Positions 56,601 through 64,000 of a DNA stretch of 64,000 nt are shown one piece after another; the stretch's first letter is position 1; each line of letters begins with the position of its first letter. Made by a program: the position numbers and the translations under genes. The DNA is taken from contig JBCCHB010000010.1 in the NCBI GenBank assembly GCA_039028975.1, positions 91,292-155,291 on the forward strand, in the 5' to 3' direction. This DNA is from JAHBNG01 sp039028975. GTDB lineage: Bacteria; Chloroflexota; Anaerolineae; Caldilineales; Caldilineaceae. Below the pieces are notes generated by a model. It ran no database searches. It was not told the DNA's origin and worked only from the letters and a program-made list of their open reading frames with translations.

Positions 56601-58347
56601 ATATACGCTTTCAATCCACACCCAGGAAGATACGTCATTGGCTCTCGGTGACGCTTTTGAGCAAGATGATGATTCAACCTCATCCACATTTGTCGATTTC
56701 CACACCTATTTAGCAGATACTTCTTTCACAACGGATGAACGGATAATTGGACCAAACAGCGAATGGCTTTCACCAAATGGCCCCATACAGATTCGTTCTT
56801 TCCACCGACCAGGAGATAAGGATTGGGTTCACTTCGACGCTGTTTCAGGCAACCAGTATGTGCTAGAGACAAGTAATTTGCGAGGTGGCGCGGATACAAT
56901 TCTGACGATCTATGCAAGCGACGGCACAACCATACTCGAGAGTAATGATGACACGGTAGGGCGTGCATCGCTCATCGAATGGACGGCAACAGAGGACGCC
57001 CAGGTCTTTGTAAAGATTCATTCCTATGGTGGATGGGGCCACCCTCAGGCTACCTATGATTTTACCATTTACAATCCACAGAGTAGAGCGGACCTCTATG
57101 AATCAGACGATGAGCAGAGCCAAGGTGCGCGCATTAAGCCTAGTGGCTCGACCCAGTTGCATACCTTCCACCATCCACAAGATCAAGATTGGCTTCTCTT
57201 TTACGGTATAGCAGGAGTTCCCTATCGGGTAGAGACCTTTAATCTGGAAGGCAGCACAGATACCGTGCTTGCCCTGTACGACCAAGATGGGACTACACTC
57301 CTGCAGCAGGATGACGACAATGGAACCGGCTTTGCCTCACGGATTGATTGGGTGGCACCGAGTGATGGAATCTACTCCATAAAGGTAACGGATTTTCGGG
57401 GTGAGTTTGGGACAAGCGTTGCTCGAAACAGAGCAAGCAGTATTACGAATTTGGCCAAGCGGATGGTCTATCAAATTGGCGTCTACGACTTGCTGAGTGA
57501 CAAAACAGCGGATGAGTATGAGCCGGATAATTTGCCTACGGATGCTTTCTCAACTATGGCTTGGGGGGAACGTCAGCCCCGCACTTTCCATCAAGCTGGT
57601 GATGGTGATTGGGTCCAATTTGAAGCCCAAGCCAATATAAGCTATCGCATCGAAACGTCGAATCTTCAGGGGGGGGCAGATACGGTAATCAGCCTTTGGG
57701 ATCAGGCAGGTGAGGTAGAGTTGGCTGTTGACGATGACAGTGGCGTCGGAGTCGCCTCGCGCTTGGATTGGACCAGCAGCAGCGATGGAGCCTATACCGT
57801 TCTTATACGCAATTACAGCTCAGAAAGTGGCGGACCGGGCGTTAGGTACGATTTGCAGGTTACAAGTACGGATAAGGCACCGATTCTGAATGGTGATTTT
57901 GAGTCGGGCAACAGTACATGGCTTGAGCAGTCTGCCAACGGATACATGCTCATCGTCAATCCCAATTCAGAATTGGCATTGCAGATACCTGCCCACTCTG
58001 GCATCTCGGCGGCTTGGCTGGGGGGAGCCATTAACGAAGTATCATCTGTGACCCAGTTCAACATTACTGTGCCATCAGATGCCCCCTTGCTAACCTATTG
58101 GCACTGGATCGATGCCAAAGATAGCTGCGGCCACGACTTTGGTGGTGTCGCCATCAACGGCATATGGTTTCATAAATATCCGCTCTGTATATCCGCAAAT
58201 ACCGACGGCTGGGTTCAGATAAGTGTGGATCTAACTCCTTATCTTGATCAGATGATCGATTTATCGATTGTTGCCAGCAATGATGCAAAAGATCCCAGTA
58301 GCCTATTCGTTGACAAGATTGAGCTTTCTTCGATAAACAATCAGTAG
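53602..58347 (+). CDS. Secreted trypsin-like serine protease with six PPC-type repeats
   Basis: A 1581-residue exported protein. The start at ATG 53602 puts a signal peptide at the very N terminus (KLSKWIMLLLLLTLWSIQL, cleavage near AQAQSS); an earlier in-frame start at 53482 would bury it. Two PKD-like beta domains (to about 215) and a Thr/Pro-rich linker end in QLFLPLIASN. Then the protease (IVGG start): His443 (TAAHC), Asp489 (DIGLL), Ser577 (GDSGGP). Six repeats follow, each starting with EPDD/EPNN-like acids and containing TFH-x3-D-x-DW, typical of bacterial pre-peptidase C-terminal domains. The last 150 residues form a carbohydrate-binding-like beta domain (NGDFESGNSTW). It probably works outside the cell on protein or in envelope turnover. 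Unrelated to the upstream operon on sequence grounds. Confidence 0.92.
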   Translation: MNLGYTSKLSKWIMLLLLLTLWSIQLIQGTGLAQAQSSAEIATRLHGLSIWGPSEGIPHKPIQLSAHIIPKEATNGVKYLWSPEPSNGQGTAVAIYHWPTAGKEIIKVIATDQLGSNIKAEKILNIAQEPSIPVQHAILTVSPAQIVQKGETISISVNTLPANATEHTVRWIPEPASGRGKDMALYVWTEPGEHQIRAIVLNEDGSQVEETVVLTVLESEPTAVTETPNPLPSATPVVSPPASLTATPSATPTEQLRTATATQSIAATPIATSSPLDKTKTAEPTPTWTEEATPTRPVHTPTPNNTVQPTAAPIQTVTPTGTPTLMATTQPGVPHLDISLTPTTTLTVVSDPDAQNQPSQLFLPLIASNSQNLSNRQSSGDSQASQNAQGVVAQGLTIVGGQEAVEGAWPWQAAIYLLRPIGDPLYFCGGSLIESEWILTAAHCVEDLRADDLLIILGRHRLSDTGGEEQRVSQIFIYDGFQRGTLDADIGLLKLSQPSSQQPVSLGMPAFGPGDLVTATGWGRTVFGEPDSRPDELLQVTIPVISWHICDQAYNGRITANMFCAGEVGRDACQGDSGGPLHFEAAETWHQIGIVSWGQGCGDEGFPGVYTDLSQFEGWIQERMNPPEPSGDDHEPDDTFAEARLMPTDGIGQRHTFHVADDEDWRYFNATEGFEYTVETSDLDEGTDTVLALFRPNGTKKIAEDDDSAGNRGSRLIWTAPQSGRFYVQLQNHPDYEETESTGYTLRIQGQAPEPEELGDLYEPNNLATDAGILPNNGSSQHHTIHQPGDEDWSQIDVIAGQTYTIRTANLQGGIDTFLQLYAADGTTLLSEQDDQPDGDLHSTIKWRAERTESLLLRVTHYDISEGHPEMVYELSLASQPSEPRTGDSAEPDNEPLQGPLVPADGTRHARTFHKADDEDWVQFSVSAGNSYKIETSQLISGSDTILELYGTDGALLLAVNDDLASGDLRSQIVWQADENASYFVRVRGRTVRGNQSEMGYTLSIHTQEDTSLALGDAFEQDDDSTSSTFVDFHTYLADTSFTTDERIIGPNSEWLSPNGPIQIRSFHRPGDKDWVHFDAVSGNQYVLETSNLRGGADTILTIYASDGTTILESNDDTVGRASLIEWTATEDAQVFVKIHSYGGWGHPQATYDFTIYNPQSRADLYESDDEQSQGARIKPSGSTQLHTFHHPQDQDWLLFYGIAGVPYRVETFNLEGSTDTVLALYDQDGTTLLQQDDDNGTGFASRIDWVAPSDGIYSIKVTDFRGEFGTSVARNRASSITNLAKRMVYQIGVYDLLSDKTADEYEPDNLPTDAFSTMAWGERQPRTFHQAGDGDWVQFEAQANISYRIETSNLQGGADTVISLWDQAGEVELAVDDDSGVGVASRLDWTSSSDGAYTVLIRNYSSESGGPGVRYDLQVTSTDKAPILNGDFESGNSTWLEQSANGYMLIVNPNSELALQIPAHSGISAAWLGGAINEVSSVTQFNITVPSDAPLLTYWHWIDAKDSCGHDFGGVAINGIWFHKYPLCISANTDGWVQISVDLTPYLDQMIDLSIVASNDAKDPSSLFVDKIELSSINNQ

Positions 58348-58806
58348 TTTTTATGGATCAGAAGGCACCACGGAGGGTGAAAATGATCCTGTTAATCCAT
58401 CCAATCCGCCTCCTATTTACAGGGTAGATCCCACTGCGTCTTTCGGTTCATGCAGGGACCGCAAAGCGGCATAGCGGCGAAGAATCTCAGTTTGTCTTGC
58501 ATTAGGAATCAAGATCAAATAAAACCCAAACTTCGGGCCTGTCATCTCGAGTACCCGAGAGATCTTTCATTACGTTTTATTAAATTCTCGATCCTTAGGA
58601 AGAAGATTCTTCGTCTCAAGCTCTGCTAAATGATAGTGAACTATATGGTTGCAGTCTACCCTGAAAAGTAGGAGTTGGATCATTACGTGACGGAATCGTA
58701 ACCAAAATCTAGCTCAATAGCCAAGTTTATTGTGTATAATCAGGTAGCGGAAACGCGGAGCAACCAAGCTCACACTCATCTTTATTTCATAATCAGTAGG
58801 AACGCG
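58348..58806. other. 459-bp intergenic region with promoter for the sulfotransferase
   Basis: No convincing gene. The only clear signals are a TATAAT at 58735-58740 and the AGTAGG ribosome-binding site at 58795-58800. The rest looks featureless to me apart from a weak CTCG/CGAG palindrome near 58546-58562. Confidence 0.6.
58735..58740 (+). promoter_or_regulatory. -10 element (TATAAT)
   Basis: Perfect TATAAT, 66 bp before the sulfotransferase ATG. The -35 is poor (GCTCAA with a 17-bp spacer). Confidence 0.45.
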
Positions 58807-59775
58807 ATGGATAATCAAATGCTTTTTGTTTGTGGGTTTCCAAGCGGAGGAACCGACTTACTCAAAACGGTTCTAAATGCCCACCCAGAAATCTATTTGA
58901 ATGGCGAAATGCCTCTCTTGCACACCCTCAATGAACAAGGGTACTCGGCCAATACCCAGATTAAAACAGTAGAGCAGTACAAAGAAATCCGCTCGTTTTT
59001 CTCCAAGACAGACATATGGGGCAATTGTGAAAATTTGGATATTGATATAGATGATTATCTCAGATCACACAAGTCAGCGACATTTGGCCCGCTGTTAAAG
59101 CATCTATTTTCCACACAGGAGCGCTCTATTTGGGGAAACAAAACACCCCAAAACACGGAAAATATGAAGGCACTGCACCAGATGTTTCCTGAGGCCAAGT
59201 TTTTGGTTCTTGTACGCGATGTGCGGGATGTTTGCTTATCTTGGCATAAGAAGTGGGGGAAGGATAGACTCTGGTGTGCGGAAAAATGGAATCAGCGGAT
59301 GACAAAAGGGTGGAACGCGGCCCAATCGTTGCCCGCAGAGCAGTCCCTTTTCGTTAGGTATGAATCCCTTCTTTTAGAGACAGAAGCGTTCTCCCACTCG
59401 GTGTGCCAATTTCTCGGCATCCCATTTTCAAAGCAGATGCTCAATCACCATGAGCATACGTCAGAACGTATCGATGGGAAATTGAATTACGGGCAAAAGA
59501 TCCTCAAGCCCAACTTTAATAAGTGGGAGAGAGAACTTACGGAAGCTGAGATCAAACGCATTGAGGAGATTGCATTCTCCGGCTTGACGACATTTAACTA
59601 TGGAATTTCCCAAGCAACCCAGGCGAAGCCAATCTCTGTTATTGAAAAGGGCAAAGGGTTTACCAATGATGCTTTGGGCATGATTTTTGTTGGGAACCAG
59701 GCCAGCAGCCAGAATACACTGACCAAACGGCTACGAGCGACCACGACAAATCTTTACAAAACGATCCAAAAATAG
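58807..59775 (+). CDS. PAPS-dependent sulfotransferase family protein
   Basis: A 322-residue cytosolic sulfotransferase-fold protein. The 5'-phosphosulfate loop is CGFPSGGTDLL close to the N terminus, and the 3'-phosphate site is LVLVRDVRDVCLSWHKKW with the usual Arg and Ser. FVRYESLL follows, as in the family. ATG 58807 is chosen because AGTAGG lies 6 bp upstream and the PAPS loop should start near residue 10; the longer open frame to 58732 overlaps the -10 box. The acceptor is unknown. It stands alone between a protease and a permease and is 12 kb from the biosynthetic cluster, so I do not assign it to that pathway. Confidence 0.85.
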   Translation: MDNQMLFVCGFPSGGTDLLKTVLNAHPEIYLNGEMPLLHTLNEQGYSANTQIKTVEQYKEIRSFFSKTDIWGNCENLDIDIDDYLRSHKSATFGPLLKHLFSTQERSIWGNKTPQNTENMKALHQMFPEAKFLVLVRDVRDVCLSWHKKWGKDRLWCAEKWNQRMTKGWNAAQSLPAEQSLFVRYESLLLETEAFSHSVCQFLGIPFSKQMLNHHEHTSERIDGKLNYGQKILKPNFNKWERELTEAEIKRIEEIAFSGLTTFNYGISQATQAKPISVIEKGKGFTNDALGMIFVGNQASSQNTLTKRLRATTTNLYKTIQK

Positions 59776-59977
59776 ATCATCGATAGTTTTACCAGGTTTT
59801 AGTGAGTGTATCCCAAAAATGGAGGATCCGCCTCGAGTGCGTCGCACTGTTCAAGCATTGTTTCAAGCGCGAATCTATCTGTTAACAGTGCAACACGCTC
59901 TTTGACCCCAAATCTGGGATGCATCCGGGTTTACCAGGTAGGTTTCCTCTTACATTGACCTATGCTATAGTAGATCT
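59776..59977. other. Intergenic region with nested inverted and direct repeats
   Basis: TTTACCAGGT occurs near both ends (about 59787 and 59931). Inside are a perfect palindrome AGTGCG-T-CGCACT (59836-59848) and GCACTGTT/AACAGTGC (59844-59851, 59884-59891). It may be a small mobile-element remnant. TATAGT at 59966-59971 lies 6 bp before the next ATG. Confidence 0.45.
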
Positions 59978-62212
59978 ATGATACTCAAAAATCTTTCTCG
60001 ACGTTTGATCCGAAGTCTGCTTACGCTGACAGGCATTGCCATCGGTGTAGCAGCCATCGTGGGGTTGAGCGCGATGGCTGGTGGCATCTCTAGCAACTAT
60101 GCCACGGCTGTAGGAGGCGGTACAAATGATCTTCTGGCTATCCAAGCAAACGCCATCGACCCCGTCTTTAGCAAGCTCGATCAGAATCTTGCCCAACGCG
60201 TTCAGGCTATTCCCGATGTGCAAAATGTAGACGCTGGAGCCTATGGCTGGGTGGCGCTAGATGATCTGCCCGTCTTTCTTGTCTTTGGTTACGAAACTAA
60301 TTCATCAGCCATTCAACATTACCGAGTGGTAGAGGGAAAGCCCGTTACCGGGCCTGGTCAGATTATTGTAGGACAACGGGCCATGGAGTCCCTCAAGATG
60401 GCGGTGGGGGATACGCTGCGCATCTACGGCGCGCCATACCGCATTGTAGGCATCTATGAGACAGGCCAAGCCATGGAAGAGTCTGGCGGTGTCCTGGTGC
60501 TGGAGGATGCCCAAGAGATTTTGCAGTTTGAGCGACAGGTCAGTCTCTTTCAGATTGGGCTGCGCCGGGGTGGTAACCCAGAGCAGGTCATTGAACGCAT
60601 TGAGTCCTTCGACGACGACATCAAAGTGAGCCGCACCAGTGAACGGGAAGCAAACCAGCAGTGGGATGGCATCCTGCAAGGCTATGTTTGGGGCATTGGC
60701 GGTATTGCCATCCTCATTGGTGGTTTGGGGATGATGAACGCCATGGTCATGAGCGTTATGGAGCGCACTCGGGAAATCGGCACGCTGCGAGCCGTGGGAT
60801 GGAGCCGCTGGCGCATCTTGCGTATGATCTTGGGTGAGTCGTTGCTGCTCAGTTTCTTTGGTGGCTTGTTGGGGCTGCTACTGGGTACCCTAATGGCCGA
60901 AGCAGTGGAGGCCATTCCGGGTTATGGAGCCATGCTCACGCCTGCCTATTCGGTGGGTGGCTATGTCCAAGGTATGGTGACCGCGCTGGTGCTTGGATTA
61001 ATCGGTGGTGTTTATCCGGCGTGGCGCGCGGCCAACCTACAGCCCATTGAAGCCTTGCGCTACGAAGGTGGTGGTACCCTGGATGCAGGCAAGGGGTGGC
61101 TTAGCCGAGTCGGGAATCAATCCTTCCGCAACCTCTGGCGGCGACGCAACCGTACCTTGATAGCGGCATCCAGTATCGGTATTGGTGTGGCCACATTGGT
61201 CATGCTAGGTGGGATCACCAACGGAATGATCGGCCAGCTGAACAATTTGGCTGGCAGTGGCAGCCCCGGCAGCATCACCGTTATGCAACGGGATGTGCCA
61301 GACATTAGCCTTAGTTCCCTGGACGAACGCATGGTGCGGTTAATTCAGGCTATGCCCCAAGTGAAATCAGTTAGCCCTACCATGCTCGGCGTTCTCATGA
61401 CCGAGGAGATGCCCCTTTTCATCATCACCGGTCTTGATCCCAACAGTGCAGCCGTAGACCACTACAAAATTGTGGAAGGACGCCGGATTCAGCGACCCAA
61501 CGAGGTTGTCATGGGGGCCACGGCAGCCGAGAGCTACAAAGTTGGCGTGGGGGACACGATGACCCTCTACAATTCCCGCTATAAAGTGGTGGGACTCTTT
61601 GAGACAGGCGTAGCCTGGGAAGAGGGCGGTGGGCTGCTGGCGCTGAGTGAAGCCCAAAGCTTGCTCAATCGTCCCCGCTCGGTCAGCTTTATGTTTGTGG
61701 ACGTGAAAAATCCTTCTGATGCCGACGCAGTGCGGGCCACCATCGAAATGCGCTTTCCCGACGCCAAGGCCAGCATATCTAGCGACTTTGCCCAAAATAC
61801 GGCGGATATCCAGTCCACCCAGGCGTTCGCCGGCGCCATAGGATTGTTGGCTATGGTCATTGGTGGAATTGTGGTGGCAAACACTATGCTTATGACCATC
61901 TATGAACGTACTCGGGAGATTGGTACCCTACGTGCAGTTGGTTGGCCTGGTCGACGGATTGTGGGTCAGGTGCTACAAGAGAGTCTACTTCTCTGCCTGT
62001 TGGCCGCGGCTTTGGGCTGCCTGCTTGGTATTGGACTGCTTGCATTGGCCGTCAACGCCCCTGGCTTTGGTGGCTTCCTCAAACCAGTATGGACGGTGGG
62101 AACCTTTGCACAAGCCGTCATTGGCGTGCTGGTTCTGGCCCTATTGGGAAGTCTATATCCAGCTTGGCGGGTCAGCCGCTTAAGGCCAGTTGAGGCTCTG
62201 CAGTATGAGTAA
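59978..62212 (+). CDS. Fused double ABC-transporter permease (MacB/FtsX type)
   Basis: A 744-residue inner-membrane protein made of two tandem copies of one permease unit. Each has an N-terminal membrane segment (LLTLTGIAIGVAAIVGL; LIAASSIGIGVATLVML), a MacB-like extracytoplasmic domain, and an FtsX block with three membrane segments starting near MERTREIGTLRAVGWSRWR and YERTREIGTLRAVGWPGRR. Both halves end with PAWRxxxLxPIEALRYE or PVEALQYE. Such proteins work with a LolD/MacB-type ATPase in export or lipid handling; no ATPase gene is in the window, so it may be encoded elsewhere. The fusion makes a pseudo-dimer from one gene. The next gene's start overlaps this stop (ATGAGTAA). Confidence 0.92.
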   Translation: MILKNLSRRLIRSLLTLTGIAIGVAAIVGLSAMAGGISSNYATAVGGGTNDLLAIQANAIDPVFSKLDQNLAQRVQAIPDVQNVDAGAYGWVALDDLPVFLVFGYETNSSAIQHYRVVEGKPVTGPGQIIVGQRAMESLKMAVGDTLRIYGAPYRIVGIYETGQAMEESGGVLVLEDAQEILQFERQVSLFQIGLRRGGNPEQVIERIESFDDDIKVSRTSEREANQQWDGILQGYVWGIGGIAILIGGLGMMNAMVMSVMERTREIGTLRAVGWSRWRILRMILGESLLLSFFGGLLGLLLGTLMAEAVEAIPGYGAMLTPAYSVGGYVQGMVTALVLGLIGGVYPAWRAANLQPIEALRYEGGGTLDAGKGWLSRVGNQSFRNLWRRRNRTLIAASSIGIGVATLVMLGGITNGMIGQLNNLAGSGSPGSITVMQRDVPDISLSSLDERMVRLIQAMPQVKSVSPTMLGVLMTEEMPLFIITGLDPNSAAVDHYKIVEGRRIQRPNEVVMGATAAESYKVGVGDTMTLYNSRYKVVGLFETGVAWEEGGGLLALSEAQSLLNRPRSVSFMFVDVKNPSDADAVRATIEMRFPDAKASISSDFAQNTADIQSTQAFAGAIGLLAMVIGGIVVANTMLMTIYERTREIGTLRAVGWPGRRIVGQVLQESLLLCLLAAALGCLLGIGLLALAVNAPGFGGFLKPVWTVGTFAQAVIGVLVLALLGSLYPAWRVSRLRPVEALQYE

Positions 62213-62693
62213 TCAGAGGCGGTGGCGGGGAGAGCGAGGCGAGTGGTACGTCATCTTACAGTTTTTTCTCTTTGCCCTCATTGCATTTGGCCCCGAATCA
62301 ACTGAGTGGCTACCAAGCTGGGAAGGGCGAATACGAACGGTTTCTCAACTATTTGGCCTGCTCTTCGCAGGATGTGGATTACTATTGTTGGCTGCTGGGA
62401 CCTTGCATTTGGGTAGCAACCTAACAGCGCTGCCTCATCCTAAAGATGATGCCAAGCTAGTAACCCACGGTGCTTACAGGTTTGTGCGACACCCAATTTA
62501 CAGTGGGATACTTTTGGGCGCACTGGGATGGTCACTTTGGAAGGGGAGTCCTCTTATGCTCATCTATTCAGGGATCCTCTTGCTCTTCTTTGACATCAAA
62601 TCTAGGAAAGAGGAGCAGTGGTTAACGAACAAATTTGATCAATATGAGCAATATCAAAGCAAGGTGCCTAAGTTGTTGCCGTTTGTTTATTGA
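62205..62693 (+). CDS. Isoprenylcysteine carboxyl methyltransferase-like integral membrane protein
   Basis: A 162-residue membrane protein with about four hydrophobic segments. The C-terminal half has the family signature THGAYRFVRHPIYSGILLGALGWSL followed by RKEEQWLTNKFDQYEQY, as in ICMT/PEMT-type SAM-dependent methyltransferases of bacteria. The start ATG 62205 overlaps the permease stop, giving translational coupling; a TTG at 62190 is also in frame. Substrate unknown. Co-expression with the permease suggests a membrane-lipid or envelope role, but this is only context. Confidence 0.82.
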   Translation: MSNQRRWRGERGEWYVILQFFLFALIAFGPESTEWLPSWEGRIRTVSQLFGLLFAGCGLLLLAAGTLHLGSNLTALPHPKDDAKLVTHGAYRFVRHPIYSGILLGALGWSLWKGSPLMLIYSGILLLFFDIKSRKEEQWLTNKFDQYEQYQSKVPKLLPFVY

Positions 62694-63023
62694 CTCTGCC
62701 CAAAAAACCAGGTTGTTTACCGAATTTGTAGTGGGTAGTCCGATTGCGGCAGTTGGGTTTAGTGCGCTTCAGCACGCTTACCCTATTCGGCTGCGGTTTG
62801 AACTTGTGTCCACCGCCAACCTGCCCATTATCGTTTTTCACGGATCTGATAAATTTTCTCAGAGTGATAGCAGAATCTATTTGATCCTTCTACCGCTCTA
62901 TGGTATACATACGACTCGTAATCTTGTAAGGCACCACATATGAACAATGTGAACAATTTTTAACGCTGCGGACAATCCAATGTTTCTTGTTTAAAATTAG
63001 GTAAAATAGGAGTTAACATTACA
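62694..63023. other. 330-bp intergenic region
   Basis: No convincing gene; an open frame at 62635-62943 overlaps the methyltransferase and shows no family features. A short hairpin GTGC-GCTTCA-GCAC is near 62762-62775. TAAAAT boxes at 62992-62997 and 63002-63007, the first with CGGACA 17 bp upstream, may form a promoter. AGGAG at about 63008-63012 precedes the next start. Confidence 0.5.
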
Positions 63024-64000
63024 ATGTCATTGCCCAAGTCATCCTTTTTTGGCCTCAAAGGAAAACTCGTTCTACTGATCTGTATCGGGCTTTTGCTACC
63101 ATCAGGACAAGCCCTTGTCAAAAGCACTGCTGTTCATGCAAATGATCCTGAGCAGTCTAATTTTATCTATATTCCCATGGTTACTGATGTCCCATATCTA
63201 GCTAGCCGTATGGGGTACGGCCTTACCTACGCCTCTGGAGGCCCCAACACAATTTCAGCTTTCGGAAATGCAGTCAATCTGAAGGCAGGTTGGTATTTGA
63301 ACTGGGGTGTTAATGCCAATCCAGTACGCCCAGATAATATTGACTATCTACAAATGATACGGGTACATCAAAGTTTAAGTTGCACAAACGATAGTGGTAA
63401 TACCTACTGGCAGTACGCATTTAGGGAAGAATGCCCTTACATTGAACCGACCAATGAATCGACCTCTTATTCTTACCGCCCCTCGCAAGCTACAATTGAA
63501 GCGGCGGCGCGAGCAAACCCAGGCTCAGTCTGGGCAGTAGGTAATGAAATTGAGCGCAAGGACTGGGCAGTCTGTCAGATGTGGGAAAGTCCAGAGTCAT
63601 CAGTCTGTCTTGAATGGCTTCATACAGGGCAAGACGAAATCCTGCCTGAAACCTATGCCATTGCCTATCACGATCTATATAACATCATTAAAAATGCTGA
63701 TCCGACGGCCCGCATCGCCATTGGTGGTGTTATCCAAGTAACACCAGTTCGGCTTGAATATTTGACCTTGGTTTGGGAAGCGTATCAAACCAAATACGGT
63801 GAAGAGATGCCTGTAGACATCTGGAATATCCATACGTTCGTGTTAAAAGAACAACTGGGCGTAGGGGCAGATCTGCCTGTTGGTACCGAAGGTGAAGGAA
63901 CTTTTGTTCGGAACCGCGATCACATGGATATAGGGCTTATTGGAGATCAGGTTATAGCAATGCGCCAATGGATGAAAGAGAGGGGTCAACAAGAAAAGCC
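63024..64000 (+). CDS. Secreted glycoside-hydrolase-like protein, 3' partial
   Basis: The frame opens at ATG 63024 with AGGAG about 12 bp upstream and runs off the window without a stop (at least 325 residues). The start has a signal peptide (KGKLVLLICIGLLLPSGQAL) followed by NFIYIPMVTD. The body looks like a TIM-barrel hydrolase: GWYLNWG, then VWAVGNEIERKDW with an Asn-Glu pair typical of a catalytic acid/base, ARIAIGGVIQ, VDIWNIHTFV, and GTEGEGTF, where a second Glu could be the nucleophile. It resembles clan-A glycosidases, but I cannot name the family. It probably acts outside the cell on polysaccharide. Confidence 0.78.
   Translation, partial: MSLPKSSFFGLKGKLVLLICIGLLLPSGQALVKSTAVHANDPEQSNFIYIPMVTDVPYLASRMGYGLTYASGGPNTISAFGNAVNLKAGWYLNWGVNANPVRPDNIDYLQMIRVHQSLSCTNDSGNTYWQYAFREECPYIEPTNESTSYSYRPSQATIEAAARANPGSVWAVGNEIERKDWAVCQMWESPESSVCLEWLHTGQDEILPETYAIAYHDLYNIIKNADPTARIAIGGVIQVTPVRLEYLTLVWEAYQTKYGEEMPVDIWNIHTFVLKEQLGVGADLPVGTEGEGTFVRNRDHMDIGLIGDQVIAMRQWMKERGQQEK

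Noticed and set aside
53602..58347. Trypsin domain as effector partner of the EAD1 protein
   Set aside because: It has a signal peptide and no EAD domain, and a NUDIX gene with its own promoter lies between them.
58807..59775. Sulfotransferase as tailoring enzyme of the NRPS/PKS cluster
   Set aside because: It is 12 kb beyond the last cluster gene, with unrelated operons and its own promoter between.
62635..62943. 102-residue ORF after the methyltransferase
   Set aside because: Overlaps the methyltransferase end in another frame and has no recognisable features; probably chance.
1..64000. tRNA, rRNA, complete insertion sequence or prophage genes
   Set aside because: I looked for tRNA-like arms and transposase, integrase or phage motifs on both strands and found none I could support.

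Overview
The window is 64 kb from a bacterial chromosome, and every gene I can support lies on the + strand. Several things point to Chloroflexota, as inference only: mid-GC coding style, large tubulysin-type docking-domain NRPS/PKS proteins, degenerate heptanucleotide repeats inside and between genes, an AAA ATPase of the kind common there, and secreted proteins carrying an LPLI/IPMV-type motif after a Ser/Thr/Pro-rich or signal region.

Region 1 (3-46527) is a hybrid NRPS/PKS gene cluster whose 5' end lies outside the window. Seven megasynthases are laid out in assembly order: (C)-A-PCP-C-A-PCP; docking-C-A-PCP-KS-AT-DH-ER-KR-ACP; KS-AT-KR-ACP; docking-Cy-A(Cys)-PCP; KS-AT-KR-ACP-KS-AT-DH-ACP; docking-C-A(Pro)-PCP; and KS-AT-ACP-TE. 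That makes five NRPS and five PKS modules, ending in a thioesterase. Between the second and third synthases sit a medium-chain reductase, a FabH-like KAS III and a free carrier protein. After the thioesterase come an acyl-CoA-dehydrogenase-like flavoenzyme and a free-standing adenylation enzyme whose pocket residues read like the prolyl-AMP ligases of the pyrrole-2-carboxylate pathway. I infer that a proline-derived pyrrole or pyrroline acyl unit is built on the free carrier protein. Two processing domains look dead (KR Tyr to Asp; DH His to Tyr), so the chain probably keeps unreduced beta-keto positions. No transporter, regulator or phosphopantetheinyl transferase belongs obviously to the cluster.

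Region 2 (46528-52784) starts with a 550-bp non-coding stretch holding a perfect 21-bp palindrome and a longer inverted repeat. Four genes follow: an AAA/STAND-like ATPase fused to a PD-(D/E)XK nuclease, a Cas4-like plus DEDD-exonuclease fusion (DUF2779 type), an unknown protein, and a zinc-finger protein ending in an effector-associated domain (EAD1). The last three overlap. I read this as a candidate, apparently undescribed, defence or conflict operon.

Region 3 (52785-64000) holds unlinked chromosomal genes: a NUDIX hydrolase with a leaderless-looking promoter, a secreted trypsin-like protease with six PPC-type repeats, a sulfotransferase, a fused double FtsX/MacB-type permease, an isoprenylcysteine-methyltransferase-like membrane protein, and the start of a secreted glycoside-hydrolase-like protein that runs off the end.

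A striking overlay is a set of small repeat families: heptamer/octamer arrays, C-rich hairpins of the form CCTCCCCC-n5-GGGGGAGG, and a CTGAGCCTGTCGAAG hairpin. They occur between genes and also in frame inside the synthases, at the same inter-domain linkers again and again.
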